Assembly (NCBI GenBank): GCA_009699165.1
Contig: WLOR01000094.1
Span: 1 to 5,348 of the forward strand
From: Actinomycetota bacterium
GTDB lineage: Bacteria; Actinomycetota; Actinomycetes; Nanopelagicales; Nanopelagicaceae
Length of the DNA stretch: 5,348 nt
Direction of reading: 5' to 3'
Part shown: one piece after another, positions 1 to 5,348 of the stretch
Position numbering within the stretch: position 1 is the first letter of the stretch
How the letters are laid out: each line of letters opens with the position of its first letter
The notes under the pieces: generated by a model
Seen by the model: the letters and a program-made list of their open reading frames with translations, nothing else
What the model was told of the DNA's origin: nothing
Databases searched by the model: none
Made by a program: the position numbers and the translations under genes

Positions 1-1000
1 GATTGAGCAAGTCCAGTGGTGTATGCAGGAAATCCTTGAAGGACGAGCAGAGACAGAGCGCATCAAAGAGTTTTTGGTCGCGCTAAAAACAAAGGGCGAG
101 ACATCAGATGAGGTTGGCGCTTTAGTTACTCAGATGTATCAGCACTGTGAAGCAATTGAAATATCGCAACGCGCAGTAGATACCGTCGGGACAGGTGGCG
201 ACGGCGCACACACCATTAATATCTCAACGACTGCAGCGATCATTGCAGCGGCAGCGGGTGCAAAAGTTATTAAACATGGAAATCGCGCAGCATCATCTAA
301 GTCGGGTGCCGGAGATTTACTGGAAGCTTTAGGTGTTGCAATAACACTTGATGGAACTGGAGTTGCCAAGACATTTGCCGAGCTCGGTATTGGATTTTGC
401 TTTGCTCCCGTTTTTCATCCTGCGATGCGTTTTGCAGCCCCTGCACGAAAGGAGTTAGGCATCCCAACGGTGTTTAATATTTTGGGTCCTCTTGCAAACC
501 CAGCAAAGCCTCAAGCCGCTGCAATTGGGGTGGCCGATGACCGAATGCATTTAGTCATGGCCCAAGTTCTTGGAGATCGAGGAGTAGATGGCTTTGTTTT
601 TCGAGGCGATGATGGTCTAGATGAAATCACTCTTGCAACAACCACGTCGGTCTTAACTATTGGCAATGGTGAGATTTCCAGTGATTTATTGGACCCAATA
701 GATTTTTCGATAGATAGAGCTCCGATTTCAGCATTGGTAGGGGGAGATGCGCAGGAGAACGCACGCATAACCCGCGCCATCTTTGCTGGAGAACATGGCG
801 CTCCACGCGATGCAGTATTACTCAATGCAGCTGCAGCAATTGCTGCATACGAGGGAGCTATTGATGTGAGTCTGCACGAACGAATTGCATCTGCTTTATT
901 GAAGGCTACTCATGCAGTGGATTCAGGTGCTGCAACTGATCTGCTCTCTCGATGGGCCCTGCTTACTCAGGAAATCTCGGGTTCTTCACCCGTAAAGTAA
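1..1000 (+). CDS. trpD: Anthranilate phosphoribosyltransferase TrpD (5' partial)
   Basis: TrpD transfers the phosphoribosyl group of PRPP to anthranilate, the second step of tryptophan synthesis from chorismate, in the cytoplasm. The reading frame (first full codon at nt 2) is open to the window edge. The seven residues before the ATG at 23 (IEQVQWC) continue the family alignment, so the true start lies upstream and about 10-20 residues or more are missing. Counting that Met as 1, the hallmarks are the PRPP-binding GTGGDG (56-61), NIST (66-69), KHGNR (84-88), SSKSG (91-95), the ARKELG...FNILGPLANP block (141-160) and the metal-binding DE pair (200-201). No motif is broken and the C-terminus is of normal length. 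The last 38 bp overlap the 3' end of the opposing exonuclease gene. No other trp gene is visible in the window, so its operon context is unknown. The assignment is secure. Confidence 0.97.
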   Translation, partial: IEQVQWCMQEILEGRAETERIKEFLVALKTKGETSDEVGALVTQMYQHCEAIEISQRAVDTVGTGGDGAHTINISTTAAIIAAAAGAKVIKHGNRAASSKSGAGDLLEALGVAITLDGTGVAKTFAELGIGFCFAPVFHPAMRFAAPARKELGIPTVFNILGPLANPAKPQAAAIGVADDRMHLVMAQVLGDRGVDGFVFRGDDGLDEITLATTTSVLTIGNGEISSDLLDPIDFSIDRAPISALVGGDAQENARITRAIFAGEHGAPRDAVLLNAAAAIAAYEGAIDVSLHERIASALLKATHAVDSGAATDLLSRWALLTQEISGSSPVK

Positions 1001-1628
1001 AAGCTAAAACATCTTCGACGGTGTGAATCCCCAATGAACCGAATCGTTCAAAGACGCCATGGAGTACTTCAACGGTAGCTCGAGCATCATCGAGTGCGCG
1101 ATGGTTGGGAGTAGTTGCAGTTCGAAAATACTCTGAAAGAGTTGAAAGTTTGCAGTCAATAACATCGTCTTTGGTCAACACAGATCGTGCCAAGCGGACT
1201 GTGTCAAAGACCGTATACCTCGGCCACTCGTAACTGTGCTCTGCCGCCGCAGCTTTCAAGAAACTAATATCAAATGGTGCGTTATGGGCAACCAAAATAT
1301 TTTGCGTTGGAGGTCCTATGAATTCAAAAAATGAAGGGAGCACACTTGCAATCGAGGGGGAGCCCTGAATCATCGCATCGGTTATTCCAGTTAAATCACT
1401 TATGTAATCAGGAATTGCTGATCCAGGATTAACTAAGGATTCAAACTCACCGATAATCTCTCCTCGACGAATTTTAACAGCACCGATTTCAGTTATTCCT
1501 GCGCCCAGGCGTGCAGATCCACCAGATGTCTCTAAATCCAGTACAACAAAAACAGAGTCAGACAGGCTTCGACCAAAGTCAAGAAGTCCCGGTTGCCAGG
1601 CCTCTTCGCTGATGCTTTCTGGATTCAT
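963..1628 (-). CDS. DEDDh 3'-5' exonuclease (DnaQ/epsilon-like), stand-alone
   Basis: This is a 221-residue RNase T/DnaQ-fold exonuclease with a complete two-metal catalytic set: D31 and E33 in VVLDLETSG (Exo I), D120 in VAHNAPFDISFL (Exo II), and H176 and D181 in HRALDDARAT (Exo III, DEDDh type). It should remove nucleotides from 3' ends in DNA proofreading or repair; the substrate cannot be read from sequence. Actinobacterial relatives (Rv2191-like, from memory) share the motifs and the later GLGVHTLE-like segment, seen here as SLGIHTVEDVLAF, then continue into GIY-YIG and UvrC-like domains. This protein stops about 10 residues past that segment. I chose the ATG at 1628 because a TATTCT box lies 6 nt upstream, the exonuclease fold starts about 25 residues later, and longer in-frame starts (1664, 1769) run into the divergent hydrolase gene or its promoter. 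Its tail overlaps trpD by 38 bp. Family is sure; the exact role is not. Confidence 0.93.
   Translation of the reverse strand: MNPESISEEAWQPGLLDFGRSLSDSVFVVLDLETSGGSARLGAGITEIGAVKIRRGEIIGEFESLVNPGSAIPDYISDLTGITDAMIQGSPSIASVLPSFFEFIGPPTQNILVAHNAPFDISFLKAAAAEHSYEWPRYTVFDTVRLARSVLTKDDVIDCKLSTLSEYFRTATTPNHRALDDARATVEVLHGVFERFGSLGIHTVEDVLAFTLRVKNPRFPE
978..992. other. Small inverted repeat inside the trpD/exonuclease tail overlap
   Basis: A perfect 5-bp GC-rich inverted repeat, CGGGT (978-982) and ACCCG (988-992) with a 5-nt loop, sits in the shared 3' ends of trpD and the exonuclease gene. It could fold in transcripts from either strand and might slow both converging polymerases. No U-tract follows on either strand, so I do not call it an intrinsic terminator. 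It could equally be chance or coding constraint. Confidence 0.25.
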
Positions 1629-1634
1629 GGGGAA

Positions 1635-1640
1635 AGAATA
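1635..1640 (-). promoter_or_regulatory. Probable -10 box of a leaderless promoter for the exonuclease
   Basis: On the minus strand TATTCT (TAnnnT type) is followed by TTCCCC and then the ATG at 1628. Transcription would therefore begin at or next to the A of the start codon. The stretch before the ATG is pyrimidine-rich and has no Shine-Dalgarno sequence, which supports a leaderless mRNA. The -35 position (around 1658-1663, TGCACC) is a poor match. Confidence 0.6.
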
Positions 1641-1663
1641 ATTCAAAGGTGCGACATGGTGCA

Positions 1664-1692
1664 TTGAGTCGAAGTGAGCCAATGTGTACTCT
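1664..1692 (+). promoter_or_regulatory. Probable leaderless promoter of the alpha/beta hydrolase
   Basis: A -35-like TTGAGT (1664-1669) and a -10-like TACTCT (1687-1692) are separated by an ideal 17 bp. The -10 is followed by 7 nt and then the ATG at 1700, so the transcript would begin at the start codon. No Shine-Dalgarno sequence precedes that ATG. It lies within 30 bp of the divergent exonuclease promoter, so the two may interfere with each other or be co-regulated. Confidence 0.6.
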
Positions 1693-1699
1693 TGTTTGT

Positions 1700-2473
1700 A
1701 TGGCCGTTGAAACCGCACCAGCTGGATGGATGCAAGATTGGTCTGCATCTGGCACAGGAAAAAACTCACATATCGGCATACTTCTTGTTCATGGCTTTAC
1801 TGGAGCGCCTCCATCAATGCGTCCGTGGGCAGAGTTCCTGCATTCAAAGGGATATAGCGTCCGAGTGCCTTTGCTTCCAGGACATGGCACTAAGCCGCAT
1901 GATCTCAATTTAGTAAAGTGGCAGCAATGGCCCGCGAAAGTACAGAGTGAGTTAGATGAGCTTTTTAAGACATGTGATCAAGTATTTATCTGTGGTCTTT
2001 CAATGGGCGGCGGGACAACACTTTTTGTGGCAGCTGATAACAATGATCGACTAAATGGAATAATCTTGGTTAATCCGATGATCCATGTTCCATTTATCTC
2101 GGCGCCTGTGGCCTATTTACTCTCGCGTTTTCAAAAGCTTCGTACAAGTGTTGGTAATGATATTAAGCGTCCAGGCATAACCGAGCACGGTTATGACGCT
2201 CTTCCTACCCGTGGGATACATCAATTATTGGTCATGTTGAAAATTACCCGCAAAAAACTCAATCAAATAACGATTCCTGTGCAGCTTTTTCACAGCGTGG
2301 AAGATCACACGCTTCCGGTATCAAACACAGAGATCATTTTGAAGGGCTTGGCTTCGACCAATAAAACTCGCATAGAGCTCGTGAATAGTTATCACGTAGC
2401 AACCCTTGATTATGATCAAGAGTTGATTTTTCAAAACTCCCTTACATTTATTGAGAGTTTAACCAAGCAATAG
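1700..2473 (+). CDS. Alpha/beta hydrolase, carboxylesterase / monoacylglycerol lipase type
   Basis: This 257-residue cytoplasmic serine hydrolase resembles the Est30/YvaK carboxylesterase and bacterial monoacylglycerol lipase group. It has an early LLVHGFTGAP oxyanion-hole segment (28-37), a LPGHGT turn (59-64), the nucleophile elbow GLSMGG with Ser101, the acid Asp202 in SVEDHTLP, and catalytic His232 in NSYHVATLD. The residue pattern around the acid and histidine closely resembles Est30. Expected activity is hydrolysis of short to medium acyl esters or monoglycerides; the natural substrate is unknown. I saw no signal peptide. The frame is also open from GTG 1649 and ATG 1682. I prefer ATG 1700 because a -35/-10 pair is placed for transcription to start there, and because the extra residues do not resemble the family N-terminus. 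It is divergent from the exonuclease, and tryptophanase follows after 56 bp. The family is sure, the start fairly likely. Confidence 0.9.
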   Translation: MAVETAPAGWMQDWSASGTGKNSHIGILLVHGFTGAPPSMRPWAEFLHSKGYSVRVPLLPGHGTKPHDLNLVKWQQWPAKVQSELDELFKTCDQVFICGLSMGGGTTLFVAADNNDRLNGIILVNPMIHVPFISAPVAYLLSRFQKLRTSVGNDIKRPGITEHGYDALPTRGIHQLLVMLKITRKKLNQITIPVQLFHSVEDHTLPVSNTEIILKGLASTNKTRIELVNSYHVATLDYDQELIFQNSLTFIESLTKQ

Positions 2474-2494
2474 TGCTGGCACCAGGTTTGTTCA

Positions 2495-2523
2495 TATAGT
2501 TTACACATTGAACTCCGTAGCAT
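2495..2523 (+). promoter_or_regulatory. Promoter region of tryptophanase (leaderless -10, alternative upstream box)
   Basis: TAGCAT (2518-2523), a TAnnnT box, is followed by 6 nt and then the ATG at 2530, as at the exonuclease and VOC genes; this suggests a leaderless transcript. A better-looking box, TATAGT (2495-2500), lies further upstream and would give a leader of about 23 nt, but that leader holds no Shine-Dalgarno sequence. TTTACA (2500-2505) resembles a -35 but is only 12 bp from TAGCAT. Which box is used is uncertain. No leader peptide gene of TnaC type fits in this 56-bp gap. Confidence 0.45.
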
Positions 2524-2529
2524 TTTGTA

Positions 2530-3903
2530 ATGGAATTCAACACGATTATTGAGCCGTTTAAAATTCATTCGGTAGCGCCAATAGCAATGACGACTGAAAA
2601 TCAACGCAATAGATACATCGAAGATGCCGGTTACAACTTATTCTCCCTGCACTCTGACGATGTTCTTATAGACCTTCTCACCGATTCAGGCACAGGAGCT
2701 ATGAGCAGAAATCAGTGGGCAGCGATTCAACATGGGGATGAGTCCTACGCTGGTTCACCATCCTGGCTTATCTTTAAAGAGGCCGTCCAGAATCTGTTTC
2801 CATTTGAGCATGTGATTCCAACTCACCAAGGGCGAGCGGCAGAAAAAATCTTATTTACCGCAATTGGCGGTGAGGGTAAAGTGATTCCAAGTAATACTCA
2901 CTTCGACACCACAAGAGCCAACATTGAGTATTCAAAAGCAAGGGCTGTTGATCTAGTTATCGCCGAGGGTCGAGATCCAGCTAATTTGCATCCCTTTAAA
3001 GGCAATATGGATTTAGTCGCATTGGAAAAATTTATTAATGAAACAGGTGTAGAAAATATTCCAGTTGTCATGATGACTATCACCAACAACTCTGGTGGAG
3101 GTCAACCTGTTTCTTTGGAGAACCTAAGAGGCGTAAGTCAGATTTGTAAACGGTATTCAATTCCATTCTTTCTAGATGCTTGCAGATTTGCAGAAAACGC
3201 ATGGTTTATTAAAGAGCGAGAAGCAGGTCAATCAAATCGCGATGTAGCAGACATAGTCAGAGAGATCGCGTCTTTAGCCGATGGCATGACAATGAGCGCA
3301 AAAAAAGATCCTCTAGGAAATATTGGAGGATGGCTTGCACTCAACGATGAGGAGTTGGCTTCTACCTGTCGCAATCTTTTGATACTTACGGAGGGTTTTC
3401 CAACATATGGAGGGTTAGCAGGTCGCGATCTGGAGGCTCTAGCTGTTGGTTTAACTGAGGTTATTTCACATGATTATTTGAAATACCGAATCAGATCGAC
3501 TGCATATCTAGGAAATGCATTAGCCAAAATTGGGATTCCAGTTGTTCAACCAATTGGCGGACATGCTGTTTATATTGATGCAAAGGCATTCCTGCCGCAT
3601 ATCGCACCTTTGGAGTATCCAGGGCAGTCACTGGCAGTTGAGCTCTATAGAGTCGGCGGGATTAGAGGCTGTGAAATCGGAACCGTGATGTTTGGTCGCC
3701 AGCCTGATGGCAGCGAAGTGCCCGCCGCGATGGAGCTAGTTCGCCTAGCTATTCCTCGCAGGACATATACGCAAAGCCATATCGACTATGTCATCGAGGT
3801 CTGCGAAGAGGTTGCTCGGCGTGCATCTAGTTTTCGGGGATATGTCATTACCAAGGAGCCAGCGGCGCTTCGTCACTTCACTTCTGAGTTCGCGCCTTTG
3901 TAG
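2530..3903 (+). CDS. tnaA: Tryptophanase (tryptophan indole-lyase)
   Basis: This 457-residue PLP enzyme of the beta-eliminating lyase family should cleave L-tryptophan to indole, pyruvate and ammonia in the cytoplasm. It aligns end to end with E. coli TnaA (471 aa) and tyrosine phenol-lyase. PLP-site residues include THQGR (98-102), N187 in NNSGGGQP, D216 and R219 in LDACRFAENAWF, and the Schiff-base Lys259 in MSAKKD. R405 in VRLAIPRR should bind the substrate carboxylate. Three positions that separate the two enzymes are tryptophanase-type: D126 (Thr124 in C. freundii phenol-lyase), I383 (Arg381) and H449 (Phe448). The start is firm: an in-frame TAG at 2518 precludes a longer protein, and residue 1 matches the TnaA N-terminus. 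There is no Shine-Dalgarno sequence. Unlike the E. coli operon, no tnaC leader precedes it and no permease follows within the window. Activity on other beta-substituted amino acids is possible. Confidence 0.94.
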   Translation: MEFNTIIEPFKIHSVAPIAMTTENQRNRYIEDAGYNLFSLHSDDVLIDLLTDSGTGAMSRNQWAAIQHGDESYAGSPSWLIFKEAVQNLFPFEHVIPTHQGRAAEKILFTAIGGEGKVIPSNTHFDTTRANIEYSKARAVDLVIAEGRDPANLHPFKGNMDLVALEKFINETGVENIPVVMMTITNNSGGGQPVSLENLRGVSQICKRYSIPFFLDACRFAENAWFIKEREAGQSNRDVADIVREIASLADGMTMSAKKDPLGNIGGWLALNDEELASTCRNLLILTEGFPTYGGLAGRDLEALAVGLTEVISHDYLKYRIRSTAYLGNALAKIGIPVVQPIGGHAVYIDAKAFLPHIAPLEYPGQSLAVELYRVGGIRGCEIGTVMFGRQPDGSEVPAAMELVRLAIPRRTYTQSHIDYVIEVCEEVARRASSFRGYVITKEPAALRHFTSEFAPL

Positions 3904-3913
3904 ATTTTTTTAG

Positions 3914-3919
3914 TAAAAT
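3914..3919 (+). promoter_or_regulatory. Probable -10 box of a leaderless promoter for the VOC gene
   Basis: TAAAAT, one mismatch from TATAAT, is followed by CATGCA and then the ATG at 3926. This places the transcription start on or next to the start codon. The gap after tryptophanase is only 22 bp and contains no Shine-Dalgarno sequence. No clear -35 is seen around 3890-3896, which lies inside the tryptophanase 3' end. The overlapping ATG at 3921 is out of frame with the gene. Confidence 0.6.
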
Positions 3920-3925
3920 CATGCA

Positions 3926-4381
3926 ATGACTCAACCCTCATCACTTCGTACATTTTTATGGTTCAACAATAATCTTGATGAAGCCCTTGCATTCTATGCC
4001 GAGCTCTTTGGTCCGGGTTTAACCGTTCATTCATCGAGTCGACCAGAGCCCGATGGAAAATTAATGACCGCTGAGTTCTCTATCTATGGTCATCAATTAA
4101 TTGGAATGGGGTGGCCAGGCGGGCCAACCTTTAATCCTTCGATTTCACTGTCAATCGCATGTGATGGACAGGAAGAGACCGATCGCTTGTGGGATGCAAT
4201 CACCAGAGATGGTCAAGAGGGTCAATGTGGATGGTGCGTTGATGCGTTTGGAGTTAGCTGGCAGGTCAGTCCAATTCAAATGAATGAACACCTAGGCAAC
4301 ACTGACCCTTCCAAATCTGCTTATGCTTGGCAGGCGATGCGAGAGATGAAAAAAATCGTGATTAGAGATCTATATATTTAG
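3926..4381 (+). CDS. VOC-superfamily protein, PhnB-like (3-dmu-9_3-mt family)
   Basis: This 151-residue single-domain protein of the glyoxalase/bleomycin-resistance (vicinal oxygen chelate) fold belongs to the PhnB-like group. Family landmarks are FLWFNNNLDEALAFYAELF (10-28), the strand TAEFSIYGHQLIGM (48-61), GGPTFNPSISL (65-75), and GQCGWCVDAFGVSWQVSP (99-116). The C-terminal QAMREMKKIVI (136-146) corresponds to the MKKIDI-like tail typical of the group, so the protein is full length. Members are small cytoplasmic dimers. Most are biochemically uncharacterised, and the old methyltransferase name is misleading, so I assign no reaction. The gene follows tryptophanase by 22 bp but seems to have its own promoter. 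Its last 12 bp overlap the tail of the opposing nitronate monooxygenase-like gene, leaving no room for a conventional terminator. A link to indole or tryptophan metabolism is only suggested by position. Confidence 0.88.
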   Translation: MTQPSSLRTFLWFNNNLDEALAFYAELFGPGLTVHSSSRPEPDGKLMTAEFSIYGHQLIGMGWPGGPTFNPSISLSIACDGQEETDRLWDAITRDGQEGQCGWCVDAFGVSWQVSPIQMNEHLGNTDPSKSAYAWQAMREMKKIVIRDLYI

Positions 4382-5348
4382 TAAGTACTCAACTGCCTGT
4401 GCCGCACTCCAGCCTTGCCCAAACTGTTCGACAAGAGCTAGTTCTCCGGTTAAATCCGATCCCAATGTAACAAGTGGTAACTCTTCATAACCGCTGACCC
4501 GCACTTGTGGCATTCCAATATTTGCAAGCAACGCATTGCACAAGCATTTCTTGCCCAAAGTTGCACCGGGAACCCCACCTTTGAACTCAAAGGTCTTATC
4601 TGGTTCTCCCGCACATCGATAGGCGATCCTGTGATCTGGCTTCTCGACAACGGTTCGAAGATAACCTAGATCGCAAAGTCGTACTCGCTCATGAAAGTTA
4701 ACCGCATCTGAAATTGTCTCATCGAGATTGGCATACTTAAATGGGAATGATGTTGGGGAGACAAGCGGATCTGTGACAATTTCAAGAGTATGCGCAGAAA
4801 GCTTTTCAAGAATCTCTAAACGAAGTTCAGCGGTGATCCCCGAGTCAGTGCACAGTGCAAAGATGGATCCCACCTGAACTCCAGCAGCTCCCTGATCTAT
4901 GGCCTGCTGAAGTTTTAGTGGAGTGGCATAACCACCGGCTAGCCAAAAAGGCAGACCAATAGCGGCGACCTTAGATATATCCGCCTCGTCTTTTTCTGAA
5001 AACTGTGACTGCCCATCGGGGCCTATGGGGGAGCTTCCTCTTGGCGGTGCGTTGTGACCTCCCGCAGAGCTTGCCTCTATAACAAAGCCATCTGGTCGAA
5101 TCTCCTCATCACGATTTAGATACGCCGCTAATGCATGAGATGAAACAATGGCAAGAAATGTTGGTCTGTTCAAAGGAATTGTTTTATCTCCTTTAATAAT
5201 GCTGGGATCAAATTTGAGCGAGTATTTCACAGTTGCGTTTTCAACCGTGATCGAAATATTTGTGCTCTTGTGGTCGATGAGATCACGAATAATTCGTGGA
5301 ACCTCACTTGGAATTCCAGCGCCAATCAAAACATAGTTGACATCAGCC
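4370..5348 (-). CDS. Nitronate monooxygenase-like flavoprotein (5' partial)
   Basis: This is the C-terminal part (about 325 residues) of a TIM-barrel FMN enzyme of the nitronate monooxygenase/2-nitropropane dioxygenase superfamily. The frame is open to the right edge: codons before the TTG at 5329 read ADVNYV and run into LIGAGIPSEVP, a family strand, so the start and the N-terminal barrel strands lie outside. Counting that TTG codon as 1, SSAGGHNAPPRG (87-98) carries the family histidine, while LAGGYATP (130-137) and GAAGVQVGSIF (148-158) form the FMN phosphate site. The C-terminal segment carries Cys219 (RLCDLGYLR), Cys239 (YRCAGEP), and Cys262 and Cys264 (KKCLCN). I recall these as typical of a longer (roughly 470-residue) actinobacterial subfamily. 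True nitronate oxidation is unproven for that subfamily. The tail overlaps the VOC gene by 12 bp. Superfamily is sure, substrate unknown. Confidence 0.9.
   Translation of the reverse strand, partial: ADVNYVLIGAGIPSEVPRIIRDLIDHKSTNISITVENATVKYSLKFDPSIIKGDKTIPLNRPTFLAIVSSHALAAYLNRDEEIRPDGFVIEASSAGGHNAPPRGSSPIGPDGQSQFSEKDEADISKVAAIGLPFWLAGGYATPLKLQQAIDQGAAGVQVGSIFALCTDSGITAELRLEILEKLSAHTLEIVTDPLVSPTSFPFKYANLDETISDAVNFHERVRLCDLGYLRTVVEKPDHRIAYRCAGEPDKTFEFKGGVPGATLGKKCLCNALLANIGMPQVRVSGYEELPLVTLGSDLTGELALVEQFGQGWSAAQAVEYLLNI

Noticed and set aside
139..825. Reverse-strand open frames inside trpD (139-369 and 511-825)
   Set aside because: They lie fully within a well-conserved gene, show no recognisable domain and have no promoter; they are shadows of trpD.
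23..1000. ATG at 23 as the true start of trpD
   Set aside because: The frame is open to the left edge and the upstream residues (IEQVQWC) continue the family alignment, so the gene is cut by the window.
1649..1699. GTG 1649 or ATG 1682 as the hydrolase start
   Set aside because: Both would place the start within or upstream of the -35/-10 pair, and the added residues are not family-like; kept only as less likely alternatives.
1629..1769. A longer exonuclease starting at 1769 or 1664
   Set aside because: The extra residues do not resemble the family, would overlap the divergent hydrolase coding region or its promoter, and have no better start signals than ATG 1628.
2471..2483. CTGG-CA-CCAG and GTGC-TG-GCAC inverted repeats after the hydrolase stop
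   Set aside because: Loops of only 2 nt cannot form a stable hairpin, and no U-tract follows; not called a terminator.
2530..3903. Tyrosine phenol-lyase as the product
   Set aside because: The residues equivalent to Thr124, Arg381 and Phe448 are Asp, Ile and His, the tryptophanase pattern.
3904..3911. T7 run after the tryptophanase stop as a terminator
   Set aside because: No GC-rich stem precedes it, and it adjoins the proposed -10 box of the VOC gene.
4349..4355. A7 run (T7 on the minus strand) just beyond the flavoenzyme stop as a terminator
   Set aside because: No stable stem is visible between the stop codon and the T-run, and the run is Lys coding sequence of the VOC gene.
4370..5329. 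TTG at 5329 as the start of the nitronate monooxygenase-like gene
   Set aside because: The reading frame continues to the right edge and the family needs further N-terminal barrel strands, so this TTG is an internal leucine codon.
1..5348. A novel defence, mobile or RNA-based system
   Set aside because: Nearly all bases are explained by six recognisable housekeeping or metabolic genes; no repeats, integrase or transposase, structured RNA or unexplained gap longer than 71 bp was seen.

Overview
The window is about 5.3 kb of compact bacterial chromosome of moderate GC (roughly mid-40s %, judged by eye). It probably comes from a low-GC, streamlined actinobacterium; a freshwater Nanopelagicales-like lineage would fit, but this is inference. 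The main taxonomic clue is a tail-to-tail pair, trpD facing a DEDDh exonuclease. As I recall, this matches M. tuberculosis Rv2192c (trpD) and Rv2191 (exonuclease/UvrC-like). Gene spacing is very tight (intergenic gaps of 71, 56 and 22 bp, and two tail overlaps). Four of the six genes have a TAnnnT box 6-7 nt upstream of the ATG and no Shine-Dalgarno sequence, which is the layout of leaderless mRNAs common in Actinobacteria.

Layout: (1) 1-1000 (+) trpD, anthranilate phosphoribosyltransferase, missing its N-terminus at the window edge. (2) 963-1628 (-) a DEDDh 3'-5' exonuclease whose 3' end overlaps trpD by 38 bp; it ends where actinobacterial relatives continue into a GIY-YIG/UvrC-like half. 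(3) 1629-1699 a divergent promoter region. (4) 1700-2473 (+) an Est30/monoacylglycerol-lipase-type alpha/beta hydrolase. (5) 2530-3903 (+) tryptophanase, with tryptophanase-type rather than tyrosine phenol-lyase-type specificity residues. (6) 3926-4381 (+) a PhnB-like VOC protein. (7) 4370-5348 (-) a nitronate monooxygenase-like flavoprotein running off the right edge and overlapping the VOC gene tail by 12 bp.

The genes do not form one obvious pathway. Tryptophan synthesis (trpD) and tryptophan breakdown to indole, pyruvate and ammonia (tryptophanase) lie about 1.5 kb apart, but are separated by a gene on the opposite strand and appear to be separately transcribed. The hydrolase, tryptophanase and VOC genes run in the same direction, but each seems to have its own promoter. 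I see no RNA genes, mobile elements, CRISPR arrays or convincing intrinsic terminators. The points most worth following up are the shortened exonuclease, the repeated leaderless promoter design, and a tryptophanase lacking a TnaC leader and an adjacent TnaB permease.
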